From the NCBI GenBank assembly GCA_902702965.1, contig CACRXP010000037.1, forward strand, positions 1,707,938 to 1,771,937: DNA of 64,000 nt, read 5' to 3'. Under the pieces are notes generated by a model. That model did not search any database. It saw only the letters and a list, made by a program, of their open reading frames with translations, and was not told the DNA's origin. The stretch comes from Spirometra erinaceieuropaei. Taxonomy: Eukaryota > Platyhelminthes > Cestoda > Diphyllobothriidea > Diphyllobothriidae. Position 1 is the first letter of the stretch, and every line of letters starts with the position of its first letter. Shown here piece after piece: positions 33,984 to 44,661 of the stretch. The translations under genes and the position numbers were made by a program.

Positions 33984-34712
33984 TTAGTTCAGATGCAGAC
34001 TGTCGAGGGAAAACAGGGGACACAAATAATCATCCAAGCGTTTCTTGAAGAGTTGCAGGGATGTAGCCTCCACGACTGACTGAGGGAGATCGTTCCATTT
34101 CTCCACTACCCTCTGCGTGAAAAATTCAGAATGAATATTCAGCCTGGACATTGTTGTCCGTAACTTCATCGAGTGACCACGAAGATTGGGTGAAAGGTGC
34201 CACTGAAACATGTCCTCAAATTTAAGTCCATACTCAAGACCATGTATTATCTTGCAGACGAGGATAAGATCACCTCTTTGCTTCCTGTAACACAGAGGGA
34301 ATAAATTAAGGCAATTCAGTCTGTCTGTGTAGGAATGGCTTTTTAGACCGTTTACCAGCTTTGTTGCACGCCGTTATACCCGCTCGAGGCATTCTTGGTC
34401 CTTTACCAGCCACGGCCGCCATGCTTGTATTCCATATTCTAAGTGGGGCCGAACAAATGTGCCGTAAACTCTCCCGAAAAGGTCTTGGTCAAAATTTACA
34501 AAAGCCCTTTTTATTGCATGCAGCACTCCCATGGCGTTTTTTGCAGCCTTGTGACACTGCAGTGTTGGTTTCAGGTTGTTCTGTATCCAAACCCCGAGAT
34601 CCTTCAGTGAAGATTCTTCGGGGAGCCTTATATCTTTCAGGTGATAAGTCCACAGACTCTCATTTGAATGAGAGTTGGTTGGACGCAGATGAAGGACGGC
34701 ACACTTCTCCAC
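33984..34712 (-). pseudogene. CR1-like LINE, RT thumb and C-terminus
   Basis: Reads KCAVLHLRPTNSHSNESLW, SLKDLGVWIQNNLKPTLQCH, AIKRAFVNFDQDLFGRVYGT and FVRPHLEYGIQAWRPWLVKD (34374-34712), then after a stop and frame change the terminal motif [20 protein letters not shown] (33984-34211). The part between 34211 and 34374 carries the [14 protein letters not shown] segment in other frames. Confidence 0.8.
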
Positions 34713-34751
34713 ATTGAAATCTAGAAGCCATTTCTTCGACCACGCTTGCAG

Positions 34752-35590
34752 TCAGTGCAAATTATCTTGAAGGGATCTCTGATCATTCGGACCCTTAATG
34801 ACTTGCCAGAGCTTAACGTCGTCTGCAAACATTATTTTGCCGCGGTCGAGTTCCTGAAGGCTGTCGTTAAAGTAAAGGATGAAGAGCAATGGTCCCAGAA
34901 CTGAGTCTTGTGGCACACCACTGGTCGCATTCACCCATTCTGACATATCATCCCGATACAGACACGTTGTTTCCGACCAACCAGAAACGCCCTAATCCAG
35001 TTCAGAAGATCTCCCCGGATGACAATGTCGCTCAATTTGTGAAGAAGACGTTGGTGTGGGACAGTGTCAAAAGCTTTGCGGAAATCGATGTACACGACAT
35101 CGACCTCAGAACCCTCTTCTATAGCCCTGGTCCAGATTTCCAGACAAGCTAGCAGATTTGAGAGGCAGGAACGTCCTCTCCTGAAGCCATGTTGAAAATC
35201 CTGCAAGATGTTATTTTCTTCACAAAATTGCTGTATAGCGTGCTTTACTATAGCTTCCATCGTTTTGCAAGGGAGGCAAGTTAAGCTAATAGGTCTAAAG
35301 CTGCTTGTTGTCATCCTGCTACCTCCCTTATGCAATGGAACGAGGTTAGCTGTCTTCCACTGTGAGGGCAGCCTTCCTGTTCTGATTGACAGCTCAAAGA
35401 TAATCGAAAGAGGCTTTGACAGCTCCTTTGATAGCTCCTTAAGTATCAGCCGGGGAATTCCGTCGGGTCCAGGAGACTTATCAGGTTTTATTTGACTGAG
35501 GACTCGTCTGACTTCTTCGGCGGAAAAGGCGACGGTTTTACTGACGTTAATATCTTGGCGCATTTGAAGCTCCCGGCTGTCTCGGTCCAT
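34752..35590 (-). pseudogene. CR1-like LINE, reverse transcriptase core
   Basis: Reads KPDKSPGPDGIPRLILKEL, TANLVPLHKGG, FRPISLTCLPCKTMEAIVKH, QHGFRRGRSCLSNLLACLE, VYIDFRKAFDTVPHQRLLHK (first catalytic Asp), then in a second frame SGVPQDSVLGPLLFILYFND and FADDVKLWQVI (catalytic Asp pair). The usual Q-G-S of the PQGSVLG motif is Q-D-S here. A frame change near 34935-34945 separates the two parts. Confidence 0.85.
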
Positions 35591-35610
35591 TTGAAACTGC
35601 TGATTGTCTT

Positions 35611-35988
35611 CTAAGGACTCCTCCGTAAAAACCGATTAAAAAACTGAGACAGTAATCGCACTTTCTGTGGCCCTTCATTTAATAAGTTTCCGAGGCTATC
35701 CTTTAGACACGCAATTTCGTCCCTATGTTTCCTCCTACTGCGGATGTACCCGTAAAACTTCTTGGGACATGTAATGGATTCTGCTATCAGTCGACGCTCG
35801 AAAGAAGTCCTAGCACCCCGTATTTCTTTGTGGCATTTATTGCGCTGATCCTTATATTCTGCGAATGACCTTGGATCTCGAAATTGCAAATAATTTTCCA
35901 CAGTCTCTGTTTCTTCTTCATGGTCTTTTTTGTCGTCGGATTCACCCACGGCGGTCGCATACATGGTCTTGTCATTTTTATTGTACAA
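35611..35988 (-). pseudogene. CR1-like LINE, linker between endonuclease and RT
   Basis: A charged helical segment (FRDPRSFAEYKDQRNKCHKE and SRRKHRDEIACLKDSLGNLL), the normal connecting region that precedes the RT in CR1 elements. A frameshift joins it to the preceding WVNPTTKK segment near 35900. Confidence 0.7.
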
Positions 35989-36191
35989 TGGGAATCAATT
36001 AGACGCTCTATAATCCCGCGAAAGTACTGTCAGAATTCGTCTGAATCTTCTGTGTTGACCAACCAGGTTTCCTCCGAAAGAGTGTGTCTCATTGCGTTAA
36101 AGTCACCCTTCCAAATATTTCCGCGCGTCTTGTTTTTTGGTTGTTGGTTGGATAGGAGAGAGCACACGCAGGTAAAAGCAATATGATCGCT

Positions 36192-37076
36192 TTAACCGAA
36201 TGGAGGTTGTGAATTAACTTCCTTTATGAGTCCTTCTTCTTTACTGAAAAGGAGATCTAAACAGTTAGATCGTTGTCCTTCTCTCATTCTTGTTCCGAAT
36301 TTGATGTGCTGAATGAGGTATTCATTCAGGGAGAGTTGTAGTAGCTTGTGGTCAAATGACGTGGACGGGGCGTTTGTTAGGGGAATGTTCCAGTCTATTC
36401 CTGGAGCGTTGAAGTCACCCAGAAGTAGTAAGTTCTCCTGCTTACATAAAAACTCTAGTGCACTAAGTAATTCCATATCGGCGATTTCATTCGAGCTGGG
36501 AGGCCGATAGACAACACACAGGTTTAGTGTCGGTAATTGTTTGATGCCTATCTTGCATGAAATTATTTCAAAATTTCGGGGCGCACCATTGGATATTTCT
36601 CGTTGACAGCACGCAATTTCATTTGACACATAAATAGCTGTGCTTCCTCCTCTACGCTGAAATCTGTCACAACGGAACAGTTGGTAGCCTTCAATTCTGA
36701 CTTCGCTACTACTAATTTCCTCAGTCAACCATGTCGCTGTTAGGACAATTATGTGTGGCTTCTGTTCAGAGACTAGTCATCTGAGTTCATCTAGCTTGTT
36801 GAGAAGACTCTGACAGTTAGTGTAATAGATTTCTAGACAGCGGCCACTGGTTCGAGCAGCCTCACGAGTTGGCACCTTTGCATCGATTAGGCTGTCAGAA
36901 CGACGGCCTTCGGCCAGAGAAATGTCCTTTGGACCTGAATTATTTGTCGATTCTTGATTTGTAGGTGTGTTTCGCCGCTGTTTCTCCAGTTTTCCAGCCC
37001 CGTCATCAGCTCCCTCATTTTCATTCGCTCTTTTGGCTCGTAATCCGGCTGAAAAAAACTTCAGGATGCTGACCAC
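36192..37076 (-). pseudogene. CR1-like LINE, endonuclease (start of ORF2)
   Basis: ORF2 begins near 37076 in a frame overlapping the ORF1 end, with a linker and YYTNCQSLLNKLDELR (36777-36824), a stop at 36777, then TATWLTEEISSSE (degraded ETWL motif), LFRCDRFQRRGGSTAIYV, LCVVYRPPSSNE, LLLGDFNAPGIDWN (active-site Asp and Asn) and SNCLDLLFSKE. The final SDH motif follows the stop at 36192. This is an APE-type endonuclease that nicks target DNA to prime reverse transcription. Confidence 0.8.
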
Positions 37077-38035
37077 GTAGAGATGATTTTCTCTGTAACA
37101 GAAGCTGGGCCTGTCCTTCAGTCTCCAAAATGACTTTTAGGGGTCGAAGCCGGGAATTGGAACCGGATGCTGACTGACTCTTCCCTATTCGGAATACTTT
37201 GAGAACACTTAGTGACTCATCGTCTCTTAACAAAGTTTTCGCATACACTTGAAGAAGGTTTAAGTCATGCTTAACTCTCTCCTTTGGAATTGCTGCCGTT
37301 GATTCGGGTACTCCTTTTATAACTACATTTTGCTGGCGACTGAACCTAGTGCTCGTTGTTGTCACACATCTTTTGAGTGACTGAGCGTTCATCTCCAGTT
37401 TACTAGTTTCGCTGGTTTCGGATGAACTAGCTATTGGGCTAGCGAAACTGAGATCCGTGTACGATTCATTTATCTTCCTGTTTATAACCCTTCCTTCTGT
37501 GTTTCCGAGGTGTTCGTCGAAAAAGCTTAACTCAGTTTCTTTCGAAGCCTCCTCCTGAATATTCGGTCCACAAGGTGTTCCGATATCTTTATTGTTCAAC
37601 ATATTTGGGAGCCTCTGGCGGTCCTTCGTAGGCCTCTTGGTCGTTCTCCTTCGCTGGTCTGCGTTTACGTAGGCGGCCTTCGTTTTTTGTTTGGACCGTA
37701 CAGAGGTGCGCGTTGTTTTTCTGGAATGTTTCTTTGTTATCTGAGTTCGCTTTGGCTGGTCTTTTGCTCGCCTAAGAGACTGGCATTCAACTGTGTCTAG
37801 TTCCCTGTACGAACATTCGTGAGTTTCAGCGTTCGATATAGCTAAAGAAGCCGTGGTTGCATATGTTTTTTTCGAATTCTGGATTACCGAGTTTGTCGAC
37901 TTCTTCTCTTCAAGTAAGTGGTCAGTAAGCTTCCTTAACTTTTCTACCTCCGTTTTTAAACCTTTTAACTCCCCCTACATTTTCGAAAATTTATGGATGA
38001 GTCCGAAACACGTGGTACAGATTTCATCGTCCTAG
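37021..38035 (-). pseudogene. CR1-like LINE, ORF1
   Basis: From about 38035 the minus strand reads EICTTCFGLIHKF, a possible relic of a zinc-finger (PHD-like) start, then a coiled-coil-like segment (ELKGLKTEVEKLRKLTDHLL) after one stop, a basic Arg/Lys-rich part, and from the ATG at 37602 an RRM-like C-terminal part with QQNVVIKGVPES and RLRPLKVILETEGQAQLLL. It ends at 37021, inside the beginning of ORF2. Such ORF1 proteins bind the element RNA. Confidence 0.7.
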
Positions 38036-38154
38036 GTGACTTCCCCCAACGTCACTAGACTTTTTGCTCGTTTTACGGTCACTGGTCTGACAGCAGAACG
38101 TCCAACACTGCAGTCATTTATATCATGCGTAATACAAGATGTATCATTCGTTTT

Positions 38155-38250
38155 GAAGACAGTAGCGTGAGTCAGTGGCTTAGAGGTAACGTCGGTTTTC
38201 TGTCCGAGCGATGGACCGGGTTCGAATCCCGCCTGGGGCAGGCATTTTGC
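38155..38250 (+). repeat. tRNA-like SINE head
   Basis: The plus strand has an A-box-like AGTGGCTTAGAGGTAAC near 38173-38189 and a B-box GGGTTCGAATCCC at 38218-38230 with exact complementary ends, plus a TCTGTCC loop-like stretch between. The acceptor stem is not convincing, so a tRNA-derived repeat is more likely than a tRNA gene. Confidence 0.5.
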
Positions 38251-38939
38251 ACCGTGTTTTGAGGGCATTTCTCTGAATAACATTACCGAGTTTACAAGTG
38301 TCAAACGGTTTTCTTAAAGGTATGACACGAATTTTCAACCAGATCGAGGATATGAGGTAAACGACTCAGCCTTTAGTAGGTTTTGGGAATTGCTCAGTGC
38401 AGTTGCAGAGAGGCGACTGGACGAAGATAGGTTATCCCTCACAAGTCCTGGTGTGGTCGAAGGGAGATAGGTTTTCCGAACGAGACTCCCGTTGAAATTC
38501 TGTGAGAATCGAGATATTGCTGTGAAGAATCGACTTGTTAATTCCGAGAGGCCGTCAGGGTGTCCAGGACTCAGGAGACTCGGAAAAGTTAAATCCCTCG
38601 CAGGTTGAAAATTTCAAACCGAATTCAAAAGACGTGCTCTGTAAAGGATACGATGCGTGATAAAAAGTCGAAAAAAGAAATTTCTGAAGTGCGATCATAG
38701 AATCAAAAGCATAGGCAGGGAAAGAAGCGGGAGCAGGTATGGTAACTCGGCTGTGACATACTAAAGTTCCGACGGTCCGTCCTCAAAATCATAGGCGACT
38801 AGCAGGGGTAAGGGTTGAAGTCCGGGGAATGTTTAAACTATTATTAATGCGAAAAATGAGACAGAAGCTCGCTTCTAGTCAGCAAAGCCATAAAAATGTT
38901 AAGTTATTTAGCTGGCATTCATTTGAGTAGGCAATTTTT
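38251..38939. other. Spacer without a recognised gene
   Basis: Purine-rich plus strand with no coding content that I can identify. The first part may be the SINE body. Confidence 0.4.
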
Positions 38940-40185
38940 GGATGTTTCGTACTTAAGAGTCTTTTAGCAAAATGTCTCTAAACCGTTTCAGTCTTTACAT
39001 GACTAGCCTTATTCGTCAAACCAAAGATTAGACAATAGTGCTCAAGAGTAGGAAGTACAAACATTCGATAGGGTCTAGATTTTATTTCTGTAATATAGAA
39101 ATTGTAGGAAATAGAGCCGCAAATACGGGCAGCTTTGGTCGTAATTCTGTCGGATTGCGGCGACTGATCTAGATTATTGGTGTAGCTTAAACCTATGTCC
39201 TTGATAGTGGCACATTCAGTGTGCCTCAAAAGACCACTGACTGGGGGAGCCAAAACACATGCAGCGGCATTTGGACGGAGAGATAGGTATGACTTAATAA
39301 AGTCAGTAAGGAGACTGCGAAGTCACAGAGCTCCTAATTTAACTAAGATTACCCTATTTGGCGCTTTATCGAAGGCTATTCTAAGATCAAAAATGAGTAC
39401 TACTACCGACAAATGATCACTACGAAGAGAAGTATTTATATTGAGAAACGACATATGGCATGTTTCACGAGGCCGACTGAATGAAATGCCATGTTGAAAA
39501 GGGCCAATAAATTAATTTCTCTGCAAATGTCAGTAATTTTCATGGTAAAAATCTTGCCAAAGCGTTTGTCAAGAGAGGACGGCCAATGAACACCTCGAGA
39601 GCTTTGAACATCAAAACGACGCCCGGGTTTAGATGCTGAATTATAATTGAATTTTTTCAACGTTCGGGAAGAAAAAAATTGTCGAGAAAGTCTAAAAGTA
39701 CTTTGCACAGCAGAGGTGGAAAATCTCCTAGCTGTTCAATAAGGGAGTTCGGGTTACTGCCAGTTGCAACTGAAAAGGAGTTAGCAAGCTGACTTGTGAG
39801 TTTCTGAATATTCGCAGGGGCAAGATTAATGGTGGAGATAAAAGCGTCAGACGACGGGTGAATTGAAGGGATGGGGTCACTTTTAACAGTTACATGATTT
39901 ACAAAGAATGAATGAAACAGTTCTGCTTTTCCTGACTCCTCGGTAATGAAGATATTGAAGGGAATCAGCAAATGCATAGGAACGTGATGGGACTTAACTG
40001 ATGATCTTTGACGGAAAACCTGACCAACAAATCTAGAAGCGTTCGCGTTGTTAATAGTTAAAGACTCCCCATGTCTATCTCACGCGAGCCTCAATTTTGA
40101 CGTCTCAGCGATTCTCAAGTGAATCGATGGGGAGCTTATAGAAGGATCTTTAAGTCGCTCTCGTAGCTTCTTAAGTGTGTATCGG
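38940..40185 (-). pseudogene. Jockey-superfamily LINE relic, internally deleted
   Basis: The minus strand reads EESGKAELFHSFFVNHVTVK and SDPIPSIHPSSDAF (39657-39977), a decayed fingers region (39436-39708), VVVLIFDLRIAFDKAPNRVI (about 39330-39390), and then directly LAPPVSGLLRHTECATIKDI and IGLSYTNNLDQSPQSDRITT (38978-39253). The FADD active site between the last two is missing, so a few hundred bases were deleted internally. It is the same family as 18180-19900 and 25201-27180. Confidence 0.75.
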
Positions 40186-41498
40186 TATCAGTTTATTAAG
40201 GGGAATATAGGCAAGCGCCTTTGAACTCCCTATTGGTTACAAGTCGTCGGAGAAAAACATTGATAAATGGGAAGGTGAAAAAGGGATATTGTACATATGT
40301 ACATGTACATATGTATATGTACATATATGAAGAGGCGAGACCATCTATCTCAAGTGGCCATGCACACCCTGGACACCGGACACACTTTCGCTTGGGAAAA
40401 AACTCGCATTGTCGCTGTGTGCCCCACAAAGAAAGGCCGAGAGTTCCTTGAGGCCATGCACTCAGACGATTCATGCATCAACAGGCACATCGAGTTGGAT
40501 GCCGCGTACAGCAATCTCAAGGAGAGATGGAAGAGGCGGGGACCAATCAGAACGGACTGACAAACACGACGGCCGCTTACTGGCGTGAGCGTCAGGCGAT
40601 TAGAGATTTTTTTTACGTGTACTTAAGATGTTAACTGTGTTGGCGCATTTGCTTTCCGTCTGTGCCTGACGACGACTCGGGGAACCGGCGTCGAAAATTT
40701 GCACAATAAACTTCCTTTCCCAAAGCACACATTCGACTTCAACTTATATTTCTTGGGATGCCTACCTTCCAATATGTATATATGTATAAATACATATACA
40801 TATGTACAAAATCCCTTTCTCGAACAACTGACAGCTAGTCGAAAAAGAGTAATCATTAACGGTAACTTACTAATTACATGTAGTATAAACACGTATAAGA
40901 TGGTTCCGGGTTATGTGAGTGGATATGAGGGTGGTAATCGGAAAGCTTGATGCGTGTCAAGTCTACACTTGAAGGAATTCACACAGGAGGAGGCTACAAC
41001 ATCAGTCGGCAGGACCTTCCACGTTGCAACCACTCTGTTACTGAAAAAGGACTTTCGTCCATTGATTCTTGATATCACTGCGCGTAGTTTTAGGGGGTGA
41101 CCGCACAAAGTGGGCGTGTTAGCTTGGGTGAAATAATCAGTGGGATCTTAACAACAGTCTAGGCCGTTGATGATGCGAAATGTTAGTATAAGGTCAGCAC
41201 GTAATTGCCTGTAGGAAAGGGGAAACAGGTTGACAGTTGACAGTCTGGTTTCGTAGGGGAATGCTCCCAGACCTTGTGTCATTTTGGTCGCCCGTCTCTG
41301 GACCTTCTCTAAGACGGTATAATCCTTGGCAGTCCAAGGTCTCCACGCCTGTATGGCCTATTTTAGATGAGGTCGCACGAAGGTGCCGAATAATTTGGAA
41401 AAGCAGTCAGGGTCAAATCCCATAAATGCTCGCCAAATGAGTTTCAATGTGGCCGTAGCCGAGTTAGCAGCCTTCGCGCAGTGCAATGTTAGTTTGAG
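40186..41498 (-). pseudogene. CR1-like LINE, 3' part separated by a nested LINE
   Basis: The minus strand reads LKLTLHCAKAANSATATLKL, FMGFDPDCFSKLFGTFVRPH, then in other frames the RRATKMTQGLGAFPYETRLS and SYRQLRADLILTFRIINGL segments, and LRAVISRINGRKSFFSNRVV with ATWKVLPTDVVAS (40911-41108). The 3' UTR (40186-40910) is interrupted by a Penelope piece. The first residues continue those at the end of 44661-48230, on the other side of the plus-strand LINE. Its 3' end near 40195 (CTTTGAACTCCCTATTGG) resembles that at 33830-33860. Confidence 0.8.
40270..40830 (+). mobile_element. Penelope 3' fragment flanked by inverted repeats
   Basis: At 40327-40557 the plus strand reads HLSQVAMHTLDTGHTFAW, KGREFLEAMHSDDSCINRHI and ELDAAYSNLKERWKR, the C-terminal part of the Penelope GIY-YIG domain, followed by the 3' UTR with CCTGACGACGACTCGGGG, GTCGAAAATTTGC and CAATAAA (to about 40745). 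The flanks are inverted copies: AAAGGGATATTGTACATATG near 40281-40300 and the complement of CATATGTACAAAATCCCTTT at 40800-40819. The catalytic GIY-YIG core and RT are missing, so this is a 5'-truncated insertion inside a LINE 3' UTR. Confidence 0.8.
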
Positions 41499-41869
41499 TA
41501 TATGTCGCGGGCTTTTGAATTTGAGCCGCCATTTTTGTAGCTCTCCATTCACGTGTGGATTTTTACTAATTGTACATTATTGTGCCTTTTTCTCTTCGAT
41601 ATATTGAACTGTTTTGCATCCTTTGTTTGTCTGAGCTAAGATTCTGAGGTCGTCTCTACAGTACGCTAGCACCCTTTTGAACGGAATTAAATTGTCAATT
41701 TCACTTACGAACGACCATGATGCAAACTGTTGTACTTTACGGCCAATATGTCGTATCTGCGATCGCTCTGTGTTGAATTTATCAATTATTCGTCAACAAC
41801 GGCCTATGCATCGGAGAAAACACCGTTGTGGCTGGCAATTCGCATTCAAACGTCAGCCAAATCACAAAT

Positions 41870-42594
41870 TGTCAATTCCTACCTTCTTGTCGACAACCTG
41901 TCGTTCTATTTTCAACAAAGCCCATGATTTGGAGCTAATTTTGTCGAAAAAAGAACACAGCAAAACTGAAGTTGTCTGCCTTCAAGAGACGTGGCTAAAT
42001 AGTGACAGTGATTCGCAACTTATTACTCCCACATCCTTCTCTTGCTTTCGAACGGATAGAAAATCTTTATCTTGTGGCAGAGGTGGAGACGTTGCCATTT
42101 TCATTAATTGAAATTGGTGTAGAGACTGTAAGTCCCTTTTTTCTTCCTCTGATGATTTGATAGATGTAATTGCTGTTTTATGTAAGCCCCGTTTGTTAAG
42201 TAATTTTAAAGGCATCATATTTGTTGGTATTTACATTCCCCCTCTTCCTGTGAAGGCGCATTAACCCGTTTTTTCGACTTCCTCTCACAAAAACTTGCTA
42301 TATTATCCTGCGACTATCTTACTCTCTTATGCGGTGATTTTCACCGCGTGAATTTACGTCCCCTTACACTTTTAGGCTTCGATGACCTTGTCTCCTTTAA
42401 TACTCACGCAGATGCCCCTCTTGGTCATATTCTGACTAACCACAGCAAGCTTTTTTGCGTAAAAAACAGGGCTCCATTGTCAGGTTCTGACCATTCCACT
42501 TTATTGTGTCTTCCAAACATCTATTCCACTTCAAAACGTGCACTGCTAGCCAAGCCTGAGAGAAAGGTTAAGGTTCGCAATACGTCCGCTTAAA
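41870..42594 (+). pseudogene. Nested LINE, endonuclease
   Basis: Reads IPTFLSTTCRSIFNKAHDLE, VVCLQETWLNSDSDSQLITP (ETW motif), SCGRGGDVAIFIN then a stop at 42109-42111, then in other frames VIAVLCKPR, a Y-x-P-P segment (VGIYIPPLP), the decayed GDFH region, and DHSTLLCLPNIYSTSKRALL (SDHS motif). At least one stop and two frameshifts disable it. Confidence 0.75.
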
Positions 42595-42602
42595 ACATTC
42601 TC

Positions 42603-44213
42603 ATGCTTCAGACTTGCACTTCTCTTGCTATCCCCACTTTCCTTGAACATCCTAATGTTGAATCCTGTTCTTCCAACCTGACAGCGTTTTTAAATGAAAT
42701 TTTCGATATTTGCTGCCCTTTTGATACTGTTATGGTACGGCCGGATAGAATTTCTTCCCCCTATCTGAAATCGTTAAGACGTAAAAAAGAACTCCTTTAC
42801 AAGCTAGGCTTACGTGCTAACCTTAAGGACGTTACCGTCTTAATAAAAACAGAGATTGACAGGCTAAATAGCCTGTTTGTCAGACAACTTTTTTCCTCTT
42901 CTTCCTCCCCCCCTTTCCCCCCTTCCTCAGCTGAGATTTGGAAAAATCTTAAGCGTCTCACTGGCCATCGCAACACGCTGGTGCATGTGGATGCAGATTT
43001 AGACTCCCTAAATAAAAATTTTTTATTTAGTCGCAATGACTCCCATCTTCCCTTAGAAGACATTCCCCTATCACCGACTACATTCCAACCCGTGTCTTTG
43101 GCAACAGTAGAGAAACACCTTAAAAAGGTCCGTGGATCAACAGCTGCCGGACCGAATGGTATCTCGCCTTTTCTTCTTAAATATTGCAGTTCCCAGATAG
43201 CCCCTATTTTAACGCACCTCATCAATATGTCTTTCATGGAGTCCAAGATTCCCGACGCCTGGCGTACAGTGAGAATCACTCCCATCCCTAAAAAGCCTGC
43301 TAACTCTGGTCCTAAATCTTTTCGCCCAATTGCCTGCTCGTTTGCAATACTAAAGCTTGCTGAAAGAGTTGCCCTAGATATCATAAAGCCTATTTCTTCC
43401 TGTTTTTACGACCTCTTAAAATTTGCATGCAAAGCTAAACGGAGTACTTTAGATGCTGCCGCTCTTGTGGTTCACTCTTCTCTAAAAGCATTAGACAAGG
43501 ATTGCCGCGAGTATGCGTGCGCTTTTCTTGATTACTCCTCCGCCTTCAATACCGTCCCGCGCCCTCTTCTCCTTATCAAAACCTCGGCATGTGGCTCTGC
43601 AGGCTGGGTCGTCTCCTGGCTGAGCGATTATTTTACCTTCCGCACCCAATTTGTCCAATCTAACAAGCGGAAATCTTCGGCCCTTCCCAATGACTGCGGT
43701 GTTCTTCAAGGTTCCATTCTATCGCCTCACCTTTTCTCCCTCCACACTGACGATCTAAGGTCCCCTAATGACTGTCTTCTGGTCAAGTATGCTGACGATG
43801 TGGTTGTTGGACACCGTCTCAAAAGTCAGACACACCTCCGGTCTCTAAAGGATGGCCTAAACCATGTCCTAGCGTGGTCGGAGGGAAATGGTCTCCTAAT
43901 TAACAACCAAAAATCCGTTCAGTGTATTTTCCGGCTGCGGTCCTCTCCTTACCCTGATTCCTCTGACATTCTTCCTAACGAAGTGTCCTCTTTCAGGTAC
44001 CTCGGCGTTCCTTTGTCCTCAAATCTTTCTTTTTCCCTCCATATTGAGTCCCTATTTATTAAAGTTCGTAAACTTCTTTACTACATACGTCGTTTACGTT
44101 CCTACCACATACCTCAACCCTTAGTCTGGCAATTCATTGATGCCTGCATTCTTCCTCTTATCCTATACTGTTCTCCTGTCATTTTACCTGCTTTGCTAAA
44201 AAGGATCTTTTAA
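42603..44213 (+). CDS. Nested LINE, reverse transcriptase open frame
   Basis: An uninterrupted frame of 536 codons from an ATG. In order: a helical linker with a Ser/Pro-rich patch (SSSSSPPFPPSS), RGSTAAGPNGISPFLLKYCS, RITPIPKKP, FRPIACSFAILKLAERVALD, FLDYSSAFNTVPRPLLLIKT (first catalytic Asp), VLQGSILSPHLFSLHTDDLR, VKYADDVVVGHRLKS (catalytic Asp pair), NNQKSVQCIFRLRS, SSFRYLGVPLSSNLSFSLHI and a thumb to PALLKRIF. All core RT motifs are intact except that the usual P-Q-G-S is L-Q-G-S. A frameshift near 44205-44216 separates it from its C-terminus. It is the longest intact RT frame in the window. Confidence 0.85.
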   Translation: MLQTCTSLAIPTFLEHPNVESCSSNLTAFLNEIFDICCPFDTVMVRPDRISSPYLKSLRRKKELLYKLGLRANLKDVTVLIKTEIDRLNSLFVRQLFSSSSSPPFPPSSAEIWKNLKRLTGHRNTLVHVDADLDSLNKNFLFSRNDSHLPLEDIPLSPTTFQPVSLATVEKHLKKVRGSTAAGPNGISPFLLKYCSSQIAPILTHLINMSFMESKIPDAWRTVRITPIPKKPANSGPKSFRPIACSFAILKLAERVALDIIKPISSCFYDLLKFACKAKRSTLDAAALVVHSSLKALDKDCREYACAFLDYSSAFNTVPRPLLLIKTSACGSAGWVVSWLSDYFTFRTQFVQSNKRKSSALPNDCGVLQGSILSPHLFSLHTDDLRSPNDCLLVKYADDVVVGHRLKSQTHLRSLKDGLNHVLAWSEGNGLLINNQKSVQCIFRLRSSPYPDSSDILPNEVSSFRYLGVPLSSNLSFSLHIESLFIKVRKLLYYIRRLRSYHIPQPLVWQFIDACILPLILYCSPVILPALLKRIF

Positions 44214-44215
44214 TT

Positions 44216-44521
44216 TTGAAACGAATCCTCCACATGCTCTCTTCTGCTGCTGGCGTTTCTGATATTTATTTAGTTGACACTATCTTACAACGACACTTCA
44301 ATGCGGTCAAGCAACTTGCTGGTCGAATTCTAGATGACGTTGCCCATCCCCTACATTCCGATCTTATGTCTGCCAAGTCTTCCCGCCCGATGCGCCGCAA
44401 CTTCCGTCTTATATCCTGTCGCACATCGGCTTATCGAGCTTCTGTATTGCCATTCCTAGCGCGCTATCTTACGTGCGAAGAGACAGAAATACAGAAGCTA
44501 AGACTTGATCTATCCCCATAA
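44216..44521 (+). pseudogene. Nested LINE, C-terminal region
   Basis: Reads MKRILHMLSSAAGVS, RHFNAVKQLAGRILDDVAHP and RPMRRNFRLISCRTSAYRAS, the arginine-rich tail that follows the RT in many CR1/Jockey elements. It is displaced by one frame from the RT after an A/T-rich run. Confidence 0.75.
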
Positions 44522-44661
44522 TAATCTTTTCTTTATGTTAAACTTTGACTCTTGAATAATCTATTAACTTATTTACTGCCCATAGTGAATGGAGCCAACT
44601 TTTTCTGAAAATTTTGAACATATGATTTCAAAATAATGCGCATTCCTCTCTCCCTCTCTAA

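Larger units (their letters stand above)
33815..38040 (-). mobile_element. CR1-like LINE, nearly full length but broken
   Basis: About 4.2 kb on the minus strand with the complete order ORF1, endonuclease, RT and C-terminus, then a 3' UTR whose end (near 33815-33870) resembles those at 40195 and 23200. The coding parts are listed separately. Several stops and frameshifts make it non-functional, though most domain motifs survive. It is the best-preserved copy of this LINE group in the window and useful as a reference for the fragments at 22600, 23150, 23740 and 40190-48230. Confidence 0.85.
41499..44661 (+). mobile_element. CR1/Jockey-like LINE nested in another LINE
   Basis: The plus-strand element of about 3.2 kb comprises an APE endonuclease, RT and C-terminus, listed below. 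Its 5' start and 3' end are inferred from where the host LINE reading breaks off (44662) and resumes (41498). No ORF1 is visible, so it is 5'-truncated or of a type without a preserved ORF1. No poly-A tail is evident; the 3' end is TCTCTCCCTCTCTAA. Confidence 0.8.

Noticed and set aside
38155..38250. A true tRNA gene
   Set aside because: The B box is good, but the acceptor and anticodon stems do not pair convincingly, so a tRNA-derived repeat is the better reading.
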